Position numbers and translations under genes: made by a program
Shown: piece by piece, positions 43,259 through 51,848 of the stretch
Position numbering within the stretch: position 1 is the first letter of the stretch
How the letters are laid out: every line of letters begins with the position of its first letter
Assembly: GCF_900091725.1 (NCBI RefSeq)
Contig: NZ_FMBW01000052.1
Coordinates: 98,704-162,703 of the forward strand
Length of the DNA stretch: 64,000 nt
Direction: 5' to 3'
Source: Streptomyces sp. DvalAA-43
Lineage (GTDB): Bacteria; Actinomycetota; Actinomycetes; Streptomycetales; Streptomycetaceae
Notes under the pieces: generated by a model
Database searches by the model: none
Told to the model about the DNA's origin: nothing
The model's input: only the letters and a program-made list of their open reading frames with translations

Positions 43259-44448
43259 TGCCTCCCACCACCAAGCACACCGCGGCCCTGCTCGGGGGTG
43301 TCCTGCTGGCCGTACTCACCGGCTGCGGCACCTCCGCCGAGAAGACGAACGTCCAGGCCGTCGGCAGCGAGGCCGCCCGGCCCGCCGAGCCCGACCGCGT
43401 CGCACCGCCCGCACCGCCGGGGCTCCCCGGGATGCCGCCGGTGCTCGACGCCAAGGACGTCTACGCGGCCGACCGGGTCGGGAAACTCTCCCCGGTGGTC
43501 AAGGACTTCCCGTCCCGGGTGTACGTCCCCAACACCAACTCCGACACCGTGTCCGTGATCGACCCCGCGACGTACAAGGTCATCAAGACCATCAAGGTCG
43601 GCCGCCAGCCGCAGCACGTCGTGCCGTCCTGGGACCTGAAGACCCTCTGGGTCAACAACGACATCGGCGACAGCCTCACGGCCCTCGACCCGGCCACCGG
43701 GAAGACCGGCCGCACGGTGCCGGTCTCCGACCCGTACAACCTCTACTTCACCCCGGACGGCAAGTACGCCGTGGTGATGGCCTCGATGGACCGTCAGCTG
43801 GTCTTCCGCGACGCCCACACCATGAAGACGGCCAAGACCGTCCCGGTCGACTGCGCGGGCGTCAACCACGCCGACTTCTCCACCGACGGCCGGTACTTCA
43901 TCGTCTCCTGCGAGTTCTCCGGCGAGCTCCTCAAGGTCGACACGGCGAGGATGAAGGTCGTCGCCCAGCAGAAGCTGCCGCTCAAGGGCGCGATGCCGCA
44001 GGACGTGAAGCTGTCGCCCGACGGCGGGACGTTCTACATCGCGGACATGATCGCCGACGGGATGTGGGTGCTGGACGGGAAGAAGTTCACCACCCCGAAG
44101 CTGCTGCGCACCGGCAAGGGCGCCCACGGCCTCTACGTCAGCCGCGACTCCAAGGAGATGTACGTCTCCAACCGGGGCGAGGGCTCCATCTCCGTCTTCG
44201 ACTTCGCCCAGCGCAAGCTGGTCAAGAAGTGGCGGCTGCCCGGCGGCGGCAGCCCCGACATGGGCGGGGTCTCGGCGGACGGCAAGGTCCTCTGGCTGAG
44301 CGGGCGTTACAACTCCGAGGTGTACGCGATCGACACCGCCACCGGCAAACAGCTCGCCCGCATCCCGGTGGGCAGCGGCCCGCACGGACTGGCCGTCTAC
44401 CCGCAGCCGGGCCGCTACTCGCTCGGCCACACCGGCGTCTTCCGCTGA
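43258..44448 (+). CDS. YVTN beta-propeller lipoprotein
   Basis: A 396-residue exported protein with lipobox at Cys23 (LLAVLTGC) and about seven blades of the YVTN type, for example VYVPNTNSDTVSVIDPATYK, MYVSNRGEGSISVFDF and LSGRYNSEVYAIDTATGK. Such propellers scaffold protein or ligand binding at the cell surface; no catalytic residues are evident. The start codon overlaps the deacetylase stop (TGATG), so the two lipoproteins are made together and probably act on the same envelope target. Confidence 0.9.
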   Translation: MPPTTKHTAALLGGVLLAVLTGCGTSAEKTNVQAVGSEAARPAEPDRVAPPAPPGLPGMPPVLDAKDVYAADRVGKLSPVVKDFPSRVYVPNTNSDTVSVIDPATYKVIKTIKVGRQPQHVVPSWDLKTLWVNNDIGDSLTALDPATGKTGRTVPVSDPYNLYFTPDGKYAVVMASMDRQLVFRDAHTMKTAKTVPVDCAGVNHADFSTDGRYFIVSCEFSGELLKVDTARMKVVAQQKLPLKGAMPQDVKLSPDGGTFYIADMIADGMWVLDGKKFTTPKLLRTGKGAHGLYVSRDSKEMYVSNRGEGSISVFDFAQRKLVKKWRLPGGGSPDMGGVSADGKVLWLSGRYNSEVYAIDTATGKQLARIPVGSGPHGLAVYPQPGRYSLGHTGVFR

Positions 44449-44464
44449 CCGCCGACCCGCACCG

Positions 44465-44513
44465 CTCGGAGGCCCTGCCGACCGCTCACCCCGCGATCAG
44501 CAGGGCCTCCGAG
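44465..44513. terminator. Hairpin overlapping the 3' end of the GNAT gene
   Basis: Arms of 14 bases, CTCGGAGGCCCTGC and GCAGGGCCTCCGAG. The right arm encodes the last residues of the convergent GNAT gene (EALLIAG), so the terminator of the propeller gene is built from the coding end of its neighbour. Confidence 0.75.
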
Positions 44514-45124
44514 CCCACCGGCCGGTAACCCGCCGCCTGGAACGTCCGCACGCTGCGGGCGTTCCCCGGCGACTGCTGGGCCCACACCACCGCGTCCGGC
44601 ACCAGCTGCCGGGCCGCCCGCGCCAGCCGTACGCCGAGCCCCCGGCCACGCGCCTCCTCGGCCACCTCGATCGCGGTCTCCCAGCGCCCGGCGACGCCCC
44701 GGCCGAGGATCACCACACCGCCCTCGGCGGCCCAGACCCGCACCTCGTCGCGGTACTCCATCGCCCGTGCCACCCGAGGATGCTCCGGGTCCTCGATCTC
44801 CCGCAGCGCGATCTCCGGTTCGCCGGGCAGCGCGTGTGCGACCGTCAGCAGGTCGATGGTGTTCATGTGACGGCCGCTCCGGGCCATCAGCGCGCTCAGG
44901 AAGTACGGATTCATCGTCGCGGCGAGCTCGTCGCCCGGGGCGCGGGCCAGCACGGACCGCACCCAGTCGGGATCCTCGTCGGTGAAGACCACCGAGTGCG
45001 CGGTGAACGCCAGCACGCCCGCGTCCCGGGCACCGGGCTGCCCCACCACCGTCGTGGCCCCGTCCGGCGAGGGAAACCGCCCCTGCGCCGCGGCCGTCAG
45101 AATCCGTGCCAGTGCGTCATCCAT
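44486..45124 (-). CDS. GNAT family N-acetyltransferase
   Basis: A 212-residue acetyltransferase. The acetyl-CoA loop is visible in EVAEEARGRGLGVRLARAA, and the C-terminal strand WAQQSPGNARSVRTFQAAGYRPVG shows the Asn and Tyr typical of the fold. The N-terminal 100 residues are a less conserved substrate domain. ATG at 45124 is chosen over an upstream in-frame start for a GGAG a few bases before it. Substrate unknown. Confidence 0.87.
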   Translation of the reverse strand: MDDALARILTAAAQGRFPSPDGATTVVGQPGARDAGVLAFTAHSVVFTDEDPDWVRSVLARAPGDELAATMNPYFLSALMARSGRHMNTIDLLTVAHALPGEPEIALREIEDPEHPRVARAMEYRDEVRVWAAEGGVVILGRGVAGRWETAIEVAEEARGRGLGVRLARAARQLVPDAVVWAQQSPGNARSVRTFQAAGYRPVGSEALLIAG

Positions 45125-45286
45125 GGTGCTCCGCTCCCCGTCCGGGCCGTGGTCCGCCCGGCGGCGGACCCCCGTCCATGATCGACGACCGGCCGCCGCG
45201 AAGGCCATCGGCCGAGACCGTTAATCTGACCATCGCCGGTCAGACATGGGCCGGGCATCGATCAGGTATGACGAAGGGGCGGAACC

Positions 45287-45502
45287 GTGGCGGACATCGA
45301 GGCTGCGCGCAAGGCATTCGAGCGGTTCGATCTGAACGGCGACGGGCTGATCTCGGCCGCCGAGTACAAGAGCGTGATGGCTCAGCTCGGCGACCCCTAC
45401 GTCACCGAGCCGGTGGCCCAGGCCGTCATCAACTCGCACGACGGCAACGGCGACGGGCTGCTCACGTTCGACGAGTTCTGGGCGGCGCAGAACAAGGGCT
45501 GA
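45287..45502 (+). CDS. EF-hand calcium-binding protein
   Basis: A 71-residue calmodulin-like protein with two canonical EF-hand loops, DLNGDGLISAAE (residues 15-26) and DGNGDGLLTFDE (52-63); all coordinating positions are occupied. It resembles the small Streptomyces EF-hand proteins (CabB/CabD group) implicated in calcium buffering and aerial growth. Starts with GTG; purine-rich GGGGCGGAA precedes it. No target gene is evident nearby. Confidence 0.93.
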   Translation: MADIEAARKAFERFDLNGDGLISAAEYKSVMAQLGDPYVTEPVAQAVINSHDGNGDGLLTFDEFWAAQNKG

Positions 45503-45515
45503 ACCCGCCGGAGGA

Positions 45516-45537
45516 CCCCCGGCCGTCGGGCCGGGGG
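45516..45537. terminator. Terminator between EF-hand and esterase genes
   Basis: Arms CCCCCGGCC / GGCCGGGGG with a four-base loop, between convergent genes. Confidence 0.75.
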
Positions 45538-45555
45538 CCGCCGTCGGTGCCGTCG

Positions 45556-47043
45556 TCAGGACTTCGTCCGGTACGGCGCCCAGCCGCGCAGCTCCTCGTC
45601 GCGCGGGGCCCGCACCACGGCGGGCTTCCCGGGGCCGAAGCCCATCACCGGGCGCGAGGCGTCCCAGCCCGGCCATCCCGGATCGCCGGAGGCGGCGAAC
45701 GCCACCCACGCCGCGTGCATCGCGTCGGCCAGCGCCTGCGGCGCGTCCGCACCGGTCAGCGCCACCGCGTCGGGCTTCTCCAGCGTGTCGAAGACGAAGC
45801 CGATCTCCAGCGCGTGACAGGCGCCCAGCCGCAGCACCGGGGACGGCCAGCCGAACTCGTAGAGATGGGTGGTTCCCGGGGCCTGCGCACGGGCGTCGGC
45901 CACCCGGTTCAGCGGGATCCGCAGCAGCAGATCGGTGGCGAGCGCCCCGAGCAGCTCACCCGGTGTGGCACCCGGCCGGTTCGCCCGGTACGTACGCGTC
46001 GTGGCGCCCGGTACCCCGAACTTCAGCAGGGCCAGCCGGAGCTTGAACGCCGAGAGACGCTCCGTCAGACCGCTGGGCACGAACCAGAGCCGGTACTCCT
46101 CGCTGTTCGACCCCATCAGCAGATCGACGTCGGCGGCGGCGCCGTCCAGCAGCGCTTCGAGCGGATCGCGGGGCAGCAGATCGCCGTCCACCACGATCTG
46201 GAAGGAGTTCCCGCCGGTCAGCGGGGAGCCGCCGGCCGTCACCTCGGTCTGCGCGGCCAGCAGCGCGGCCGGATCCACCGCGGCCAGCGCCCCGGCCGTC
46301 GCCGCGACCCCGAGCCGCTTGGCGACCAGCTCCGTGGTGCGGCGGGCCGCCGCGTCCAGCGGCAGCGCGGTCGGCGCACCGCTCTGCAACACCGCCCGCC
46401 GGAACAGGCCCCTCGCCCGAGGGGCGGCCAGCAGGGCGCCGATGCTGATCGCCCCCGCCGACTCGCCGCACACCGTGACCCGGTCCGGATCGCCGCCGAA
46501 CGCCGCGATGTTCTCCCGCACCCAGGTCAGCGCCGCGATCTGGTCGAGCAGCCCCCGGTTGGCGGGCGCGTCCGGGAACACCCCGAACCCCTCCATGCCG
46601 AGCCGGTAGTTGACCGACACCAGGACCACACCGTCGCGGGCGAACGCCGTCCCGTCGTAGAGCGGAACGGCCGACGAGCCGTGCAGCAGCGAACCGCCGT
46701 GGATCCAGACGAGCACCGGCAACCCGGCGCGGGCCGGGTCCGGCGTCCACACATTGAGGTTGAGACAGTCGTCGCCCGGCACATCGGGGTCGGGCAGCAG
46801 CCGGTCCAGCGGCGGGCTGTACGGCCGCTTGGGCGCGGTCGGCCCGAACGCCACCGCGTCCCGCACCCCCGCCCACGGCTCGGGCGGCTCGGGCGCCCGG
46901 AACCGCCGGGCGCCGACCGGCGCGGCGGCGTACGGGATGCCCCGGAAGACGGCGACCCCTCGCTCCAGGGTGCCGCGCACCGTCCCGTGGACCGTGCTGA
47001 CCCGGGGCGGTGTCCCGGATATCGGAGGGGGTACGACAGCCAT
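45556..47043 (-). CDS. Type B carboxylesterase
   Basis: A 495-residue alpha/beta-hydrolase of the para-nitrobenzyl esterase/cholinesterase family. The oxyanion loop is VLVWIHGGS, the nucleophile Ser is in GESAGA (about residue 191), the acid Glu in GSNSEEYR, and the His in GACHALEIGF. No signal peptide is seen, so it should be cytoplasmic. ATG at 47043 is chosen (MAVVPPPISG) with AAGGG upstream; an in-frame extension of 27 residues is possible. It is downstream of the acyl-CoA ligase gene in the same direction, after 190 bases, and may be co-expressed. Natural substrate unknown. Confidence 0.92.
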   Translation of the reverse strand: MAVVPPPISGTPPRVSTVHGTVRGTLERGVAVFRGIPYAAAPVGARRFRAPEPPEPWAGVRDAVAFGPTAPKRPYSPPLDRLLPDPDVPGDDCLNLNVWTPDPARAGLPVLVWIHGGSLLHGSSAVPLYDGTAFARDGVVLVSVNYRLGMEGFGVFPDAPANRGLLDQIAALTWVRENIAAFGGDPDRVTVCGESAGAISIGALLAAPRARGLFRRAVLQSGAPTALPLDAAARRTTELVAKRLGVAATAGALAAVDPAALLAAQTEVTAGGSPLTGGNSFQIVVDGDLLPRDPLEALLDGAAADVDLLMGSNSEEYRLWFVPSGLTERLSAFKLRLALLKFGVPGATTRTYRANRPGATPGELLGALATDLLLRIPLNRVADARAQAPGTTHLYEFGWPSPVLRLGACHALEIGFVFDTLEKPDAVALTGADAPQALADAMHAAWVAFAASGDPGWPGWDASRPVMGFGPGKPAVVRAPRDEELRGWAPYRTKS

Positions 47044-47233
47044 GAGGTCCAGCCCTTCTGCGGCGCGATCACGGACGGTGCCGGCGCGGACGGCGACCGG
47101 CGATCCGGACGGGACGGCCGGCACCGTCCGGGTGCGGCGGGCGCCCCGGCGGTACCGGTCACTCGATACGTACCCGGTCCGGGGCCGCGCGGACCCGGAC
47201 CGGCCGGTGTCGCCGGGGGCGACCGGGGCGGGA

Positions 47234-48745
47234 TCAGGGCGCGGACGGCGCCGTCAGGGCTCGTTTGAGGACCTTGCCGGTCGGTCCCAGCGGCAGCGAC
47301 TCGGTGAACCGCACGATCCGCGGATACTTGTGCCGCCCCAGCCGCTCCCTGGACCAGGCGATCAGCTCCCGCTCCGTCACCGCCTCCGCCCCGGCGCGCA
47401 CCACGACCACCGCGCAGATCTCCTCGCCGCGCACCTCGTCGGGCACGCCGATCACCGCGACCTCGGAGACCGCCGGATGGCGGACCAGCACCTCCTCCAC
47501 CTCACGCGGATAGATGTTGAAGCCGCCCCGGATGACCAGGTCCTTCTTCCGGTCGACGATGCTCAGGAAGCCGTCCTCGTCCAGGACCCCGAGGTCCCCG
47601 GTCCGGAACCAGCCGTCGACCAGCGCCGCGGCCGTCGCCGCCGGATCGTCGAGGTACCCGGCGAACACGTTGTGGCCGCGCACCACCACCTCGCCGACCC
47701 CGCCGTCCGGGAGCAGCACCACGGCGTCCTCCACCGCCGCGTCCGCCACCCCGACCTCCACGCCCCAGACCGGGTGGCCGACCGTGCCGGGGCGCCGGCC
47801 GAGCTGGGGCTGGTTGAAGGTGGCGACCGGGGAGGTCTCGGTCAGCCCGTAGCCCTCCAGGACCTGCGTCGCGAAGGTCTCCTCGAAGCGTTCGAGCACG
47901 GCGACGGGGAGGGCCGCGCCGCCCGAGACGGCCGCGCGCAGGGTGAGCCGGGGCGCCGTGTCGTCCCGGGCCGCGGCGCCCAGCGCCGCCGCCTCGACGA
48001 GGGCGTGGTACATCGTCGGCACGCCCATGAAGACGCTCACCCCTTCGGCGGCCAGCAGCTCCAGCGCGCCCGCCCCGCTGAAGCGAGGCATCAGGACGAG
48101 CGTGGCCCCGGCCCGGAGCGTCGCGTTCATCGCACAGGTCTGCCCGTAGGTGTGGAACAGGGGCAGACAGCCGAGGACCACGTCGTCGACGTCAAGACCC
48201 AGCAGGTCGTGGGCGATCACGGAGGCGTTCATCACGACGTTGAGATGGGTGAGCAGGGCGCCCTTGGGCCGCCCGGTCGTGCCGCTGGTGTAGAGGATCA
48301 CCGCGATGTCGTCCGGGGCCGCCGGCTCCGGCGCGGGCAGCGGCTCGCCGCCCGCCGGCAGGCCGTGCACGGCCCGGACCCCGGTGGCGCGCGCCGCCTC
48401 CTCGGCGACCGGCCACATCGGACCCCCGCCGATCAGCGCGACGGCACCGCTGTGCCGCAGCACGTACGCCACCTCGTTGGCCACCAGCAGCCCGTGCACC
48501 GGCACCACCGTCGCCCCGGCGGCCAGCGCGCCGTAGTACGCGTACAGGAAGTCCACCGAATTGGGCAGCAGCACCGCGACCCGGTCGCCCGGCCGGACCC
48601 CGGAGGCCCGCAGCGCGCCCGCACAGCGCAGGGCCCCCGCCCAGAGCTCGCGGTAGCCGGTCCGGTCACCCGAATCGACCACGGCGACACGGTCGGGATG
48701 CCTGCGGGCCGACTCGCCCAGGACGGTTGCGACGCTGAGAAACAT
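47234..48745 (-). CDS. Fatty acyl-CoA synthetase (AMP-forming)
   Basis: A 503-residue adenylate-forming ligase that activates a carboxylic acid to its CoA ester through an acyl-AMP. The AMP-binding motif YTSGTTGRPKG is at about residue 152, followed by EGYGLTETSP and WFRTGDLG. DRKKDLVIRGGFNIYP is the hinge, and the catalytic Lys is in GPTGKVLKR near the C-terminus. The size fits medium- to long-chain fatty acid ligases. Start ATG at 48745. It is divergent from a PucR-type regulator, likely its transcriptional control, and precedes the esterase gene. Confidence 0.93.
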   Translation of the reverse strand: MFLSVATVLGESARRHPDRVAVVDSGDRTGYRELWAGALRCAGALRASGVRPGDRVAVLLPNSVDFLYAYYGALAAGATVVPVHGLLVANEVAYVLRHSGAVALIGGGPMWPVAEEAARATGVRAVHGLPAGGEPLPAPEPAAPDDIAVILYTSGTTGRPKGALLTHLNVVMNASVIAHDLLGLDVDDVVLGCLPLFHTYGQTCAMNATLRAGATLVLMPRFSGAGALELLAAEGVSVFMGVPTMYHALVEAAALGAAARDDTAPRLTLRAAVSGGAALPVAVLERFEETFATQVLEGYGLTETSPVATFNQPQLGRRPGTVGHPVWGVEVGVADAAVEDAVVLLPDGGVGEVVVRGHNVFAGYLDDPAATAAALVDGWFRTGDLGVLDEDGFLSIVDRKKDLVIRGGFNIYPREVEEVLVRHPAVSEVAVIGVPDEVRGEEICAVVVVRAGAEAVTERELIAWSRERLGRHKYPRIVRFTESLPLGPTGKVLKRALTAPSAP

Positions 48746-48927
48746 GACACGCTCCAGGACACATGGCGTTCACACGGCTGCTCCTGCTCAGAATCGGCCG
48801 TTCCCCGCCTCCGCGCCATGTGCAGGTGCCCACCATGCGCGCCGCCCACCTGGGCAGGAGCCACGCGCATCCGTGCACGGCAAGGCATTCGCCTAACGCG
48901 CGGGTGCCAGGAGCTGTCCCTCGGGGC

Positions 48928-48952
48928 CTGTCCGGCGGATCAGGCCGGACAG
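48928..48952. promoter_or_regulatory. Palindrome in the PucR/acyl-CoA ligase divergent promoter
   Basis: CTGTCCGG and CCGGACAG separated by nine bases, located 17-41 bases before the PucR start and in the 223-base divergent gap. It is the best candidate for autoregulation and for control of the ligase. Confidence 0.5.
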
Positions 48953-48968
48953 CCCTTAGCCTTCGGTC

Positions 48969-50270
48969 ATGGCGCAGAATCCGGGTGCCCGAGCCCCGCG
49001 CACCGAAGGCCCCCGCCCCGGCGACGACGGCGAGCTGCGGGGTGCCCTGGCCCGTGCCCTCCTGCCGAGGATCGACGAGCTGACCCGGCGGGTCGTCGAC
49101 GACATCCACGCGCACAGCGGTACGTACGCCTCCGGCTCGCCCGTCAGCCGGGACGACCTGGGGGAGATCTGCCGCGTCAACCTGCTGCGCGCGCTGGAGG
49201 ACTTCGGCGGGCTGCCGTCCGGCGCGGGCGACTTCGAGCACGCGGCGCGCGAGACGGGACGGCGCCGCGCGGAGCAGGGCGTGGCGCTGGACACCGTGCT
49301 CCAGGCCTACCGGCGCGGCGGCCGGGTGATGTGGCAGATGATGGCCGAGCATCTGCGCGTGACGCGCGGGACACCGCGGGCCGTGGGACCGGTCGCGGGC
49401 GACCCGGACACCGAGCTGGACATGGCGGGCGCCGTCTGGGAGACCATCGACCGCTACTCCCTGGTGATGGCGGAGTCGTACCGGCTGACCCAGCTGGAGA
49501 TGCAGGGCCGCCAGGAGACCCGCCGCGTCGCCCTCTTCGAGGCCCTGCTCGACGGGCGGGGCGATGATCCGGCGGTCGCGGCGGCCGCCGCCGCCGCGCT
49601 GGGCGTGCCGCTCCACGACCGGTACGCCGTCGTCGTCGCCGCCCAGGACCCGGCCGCGCCGCCCAACCCGGCACCCGTCCTCGACGACCACGGCATCTGG
49701 TCCTTCTGGCGGCCCCGCTCGGGCCGGTACGCGGGCATCGTGCGGCTGGCCGCGGGGGAGTCCGGCGTCCTGCTCGACCTGCTGCGGCACCGCACGGGCG
49801 CCACCGCGGGCGTGTCGCCGGAGTTCGACCGGCTCGCCCAGGCGGGCAGGGCGCTGCGCCTGGCCGAGCAGGCGCTCCGCACGCTGCCCGCCGGAAGCGG
49901 CGAGGCGGCGGCCTTCGACGACCGGCTCGCGGAGGTGCTCCTGGTCGGCCGGCCGGAGATCGCCGGGCGCATCGTCACCACGCGGCTGGGCGGGGTCCTG
50001 GACGCGTCGGCCGAACGCGAGGTGCTGCTCGGCACCCTCCGGGTCTGGCTCGACAGCGGCTGCTCGGCGGCGCGGGCGGCCGAACTCCTCTACTGCCACC
50101 GCAACACGGTCCTCAACCGGATCGGCCGGATCGCCGAACTCACCGGCTGCTCCGCGGAGTCGGGCGAGGTGCGGCTGGGGTGGGCGCTGGCCCTCAGGGC
50201 GCTGCCGCTGATCGGCGCCGACGGCGAGCGGGCGGCGGTGGACGGCGACCTGGGCCGGGCCGGGCCGTGA
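48969..50270 (+). CDS. PucR family helix-turn-helix regulator
   Basis: A 433-residue regulator. The N-terminal region (RRVVDDIHAHSGTYASG) and the central GGDEF-like domain (residues about 170-330, with YAVVVAAQD) are typical of this family. The C-terminal HTH_30 motif LDSGCSAARAAELLYCHRNT, then VLNRIGRIAELTG, binds DNA. Start ATG at 48969. Divergent from the acyl-CoA ligase and probably its regulator, responding to an unknown metabolite such as a fatty acid. Converges on the terpene synthase with a terminator between. Confidence 0.9.
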   Translation: MAQNPGARAPRTEGPRPGDDGELRGALARALLPRIDELTRRVVDDIHAHSGTYASGSPVSRDDLGEICRVNLLRALEDFGGLPSGAGDFEHAARETGRRRAEQGVALDTVLQAYRRGGRVMWQMMAEHLRVTRGTPRAVGPVAGDPDTELDMAGAVWETIDRYSLVMAESYRLTQLEMQGRQETRRVALFEALLDGRGDDPAVAAAAAAALGVPLHDRYAVVVAAQDPAAPPNPAPVLDDHGIWSFWRPRSGRYAGIVRLAAGESGVLLDLLRHRTGATAGVSPEFDRLAQAGRALRLAEQALRTLPAGSGEAAAFDDRLAEVLLVGRPEIAGRIVTTRLGGVLDASAEREVLLGTLRVWLDSGCSAARAAELLYCHRNTVLNRIGRIAELTGCSAESGEVRLGWALALRALPLIGADGERAAVDGDLGRAGP

Positions 50271-50278
50271 GGGCCGCC

Positions 50279-50327
50279 GCGCGGGACCGGGGGACGTCGC
50301 CCGGCCCCCGGTCGTCGGCTCCCGCGC
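50279..50327. terminator. Terminator between PucR and terpene synthase genes
   Basis: Nested inverted repeats: outer GCGCGGGA / TCCCGCGC and inner CCGGGGG / CCCCCGG. Serves both convergent genes. Confidence 0.8.
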
Positions 50328-50342
50328 CGTGCTGATGGATGG

Positions 50343-51350
50343 TCAGGCCGCGAAGTACGTGGACAGGGAGTCCCGTTCGTCGACCTCGACGAGATCCGGG
50401 CGGGTGTAGCGCTCCGCGCGGGCGTGGTAGTCGAAGTCGCCCCGGACCAGCCCGCGGTAGTCCCGTACGCACTGTTCCAGCGCGGCCCGGGTGCGGCCCT
50501 GGATGCCGGCCGCCTCGATCTCCTCGATCAGTTCCTTCTCGGCGCGCTGCACCCGCTGCGCGATCCCCGCGAGCTGGGCCCCGGCCTCGTCGACGGCCTC
50601 CTGGAGCGTGCATCCGCGATCGCGCTGGATGAGGTGGACCGCATTGTGCTCGTACCCGAGCAGCGCCTCCTTCTCGAAGGAGCAGATGTCGTTGCAGAGC
50701 CCCGAGTGATCGGTGACGGCATTGCGCAGCGCGATGTACGCGGGAAGGCTCCGGGCCGATTCCGGGAGGTCGATCCCCGTGGTGATCTCATGGAGGTCCA
50801 GGAAGGGCTGCATGGCCACCGAGTCCCGGCGGTGCTTCACGAATTCGGACCGGCTCGGCGCCTGCCCGGCGGCCCGCTCCACGGCCTCGGCGTAGTAGGT
50901 CCACAGCCAGGCGACGGTGTCCCGCCGGAACTGCCGGATCCAGCGCGCCGAGCGGTTCCGGTAGGTCCGGGTCCGCAGTCCCACGAGCGCCCGCTCCATG
51001 GCGCCGCTCGGCGAGCCGCCGTCCAGGACGGTGACCAGCCGGTCGATCGCGGCCTCGCACATGCGCGGATCGCGACCGGCGGGTCCGTCGTCGAACTCGT
51101 CGTCGACGAGGAAGGCCCAGAAGAGCCATTGGCAGAAGAGATCGAGATGCTGCTGCGAGGCGGTGGGAAAAATGAGGGAGATCCAGAGTTCGGGCCTGGT
51201 CCGGATCATCTTCTTCCGGGCCACCGGGGAGAGCGCGAGATCATTGGATTCGGCCCATTCCCACGCTGCCTCCCTGGTTCTGTCGATCCCGGGATTGCAT
51301 CCGGTGCTCTGGAACGGCATATGAAACGCTGGCAGCACAATCTGGCTCAT
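50343..51350 (-). CDS. Class I terpene synthase (sesquiterpene-type)
   Basis: A 335-residue terpene cyclase acting on a prenyl diphosphate, probably farnesyl diphosphate given its size. The aspartate-rich metal motif is DDEFDD at residues 83-88 (FLVDDEFDDGP), the NSE motif is NDICSFEKE near residue 218, and the C-terminal Arg-Tyr pair is in ERYTRPD near 313, so all metal- and diphosphate-binding elements are intact. ATG at 51350 is chosen for the GAGGGG five bases upstream; the open frame before it is not protein-like. No P450, methyltransferase or prenyl transferase gene is adjacent, so the product is likely an unmodified volatile hydrocarbon or alcohol. The exact product cannot be predicted from sequence. 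Confidence 0.93.
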   Translation of the reverse strand: MSQIVLPAFHMPFQSTGCNPGIDRTREAAWEWAESNDLALSPVARKKMIRTRPELWISLIFPTASQQHLDLFCQWLFWAFLVDDEFDDGPAGRDPRMCEAAIDRLVTVLDGGSPSGAMERALVGLRTRTYRNRSARWIRQFRRDTVAWLWTYYAEAVERAAGQAPSRSEFVKHRRDSVAMQPFLDLHEITTGIDLPESARSLPAYIALRNAVTDHSGLCNDICSFEKEALLGYEHNAVHLIQRDRGCTLQEAVDEAGAQLAGIAQRVQRAEKELIEEIEAAGIQGRTRAALEQCVRDYRGLVRGDFDYHARAERYTRPDLVEVDERDSLSTYFAA

Positions 51351-51848
51351 TGGTGCCCCTCGTCGAAACGATTCGGATGAACGATACGAACGGGTAACCG
51401 GTCGGACGCAGGCGTCGGCGCCGGGTACGCAGCGGGGGACGGGCCGTCCGCACCCACCGACCCTGGCCAGAGGCTCACCGTGCGGGACGAGGCAGTCATT
51501 CCTGCTCACTCTCCTCTGCCAGGGGTCGGGGCATCGGGGCCGGGCCCGTGGGCCCGTGGTGGCAATCGCCCTCGGTGCAGGACGGCGGCATCACCATGCG
51601 TGATCCCCAGTCAACCCCTTGTGGGGGTAAGAAGGAAGCCATTTGTGACCGAAATTGCTTGATCGACAAAAACGAGTGAACATCTCTGAGTGGTTAATGG
51701 CCCCTTGTGGTGATCGCCTCTCCGCGGCGCATATGCCCAAGTGGATTGCCACGCCGTCGATTTCGCGCCGTCCCGGAATGGTGACGGCCCCGCCCGGCTT
51801 TCCGGGGGCGAGGCCGTACCGTGCTGTCGAAGGTCACCCGACAGGATC
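51351..51848. promoter_or_regulatory. 498-base region upstream of terpene synthase
   Basis: No supported gene. It is AT-richer at 51640-51710. It holds a perfect ATCAC-CATGC-GTGAT dyad at 51590-51604 and a small ACCCC-TTGT-GGGGGT hairpin at 51614-51628. On the minus strand TTGACT (51608-51613) next to the dyad could serve as a -35 element for the terpene synthase, about 260 bases upstream of its ATG. The right end holds the terminator of the type VII locus. Confidence 0.45.
51784..51817 (-). terminator. Terminator at the end of the type VII locus
   Basis: Imperfect inverted repeat, ACGGCC and CGCCC pairing with GGGCG and GGCCGT around CTTT, 32 bases past the DUF6177 gene stop. Confidence 0.65.
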
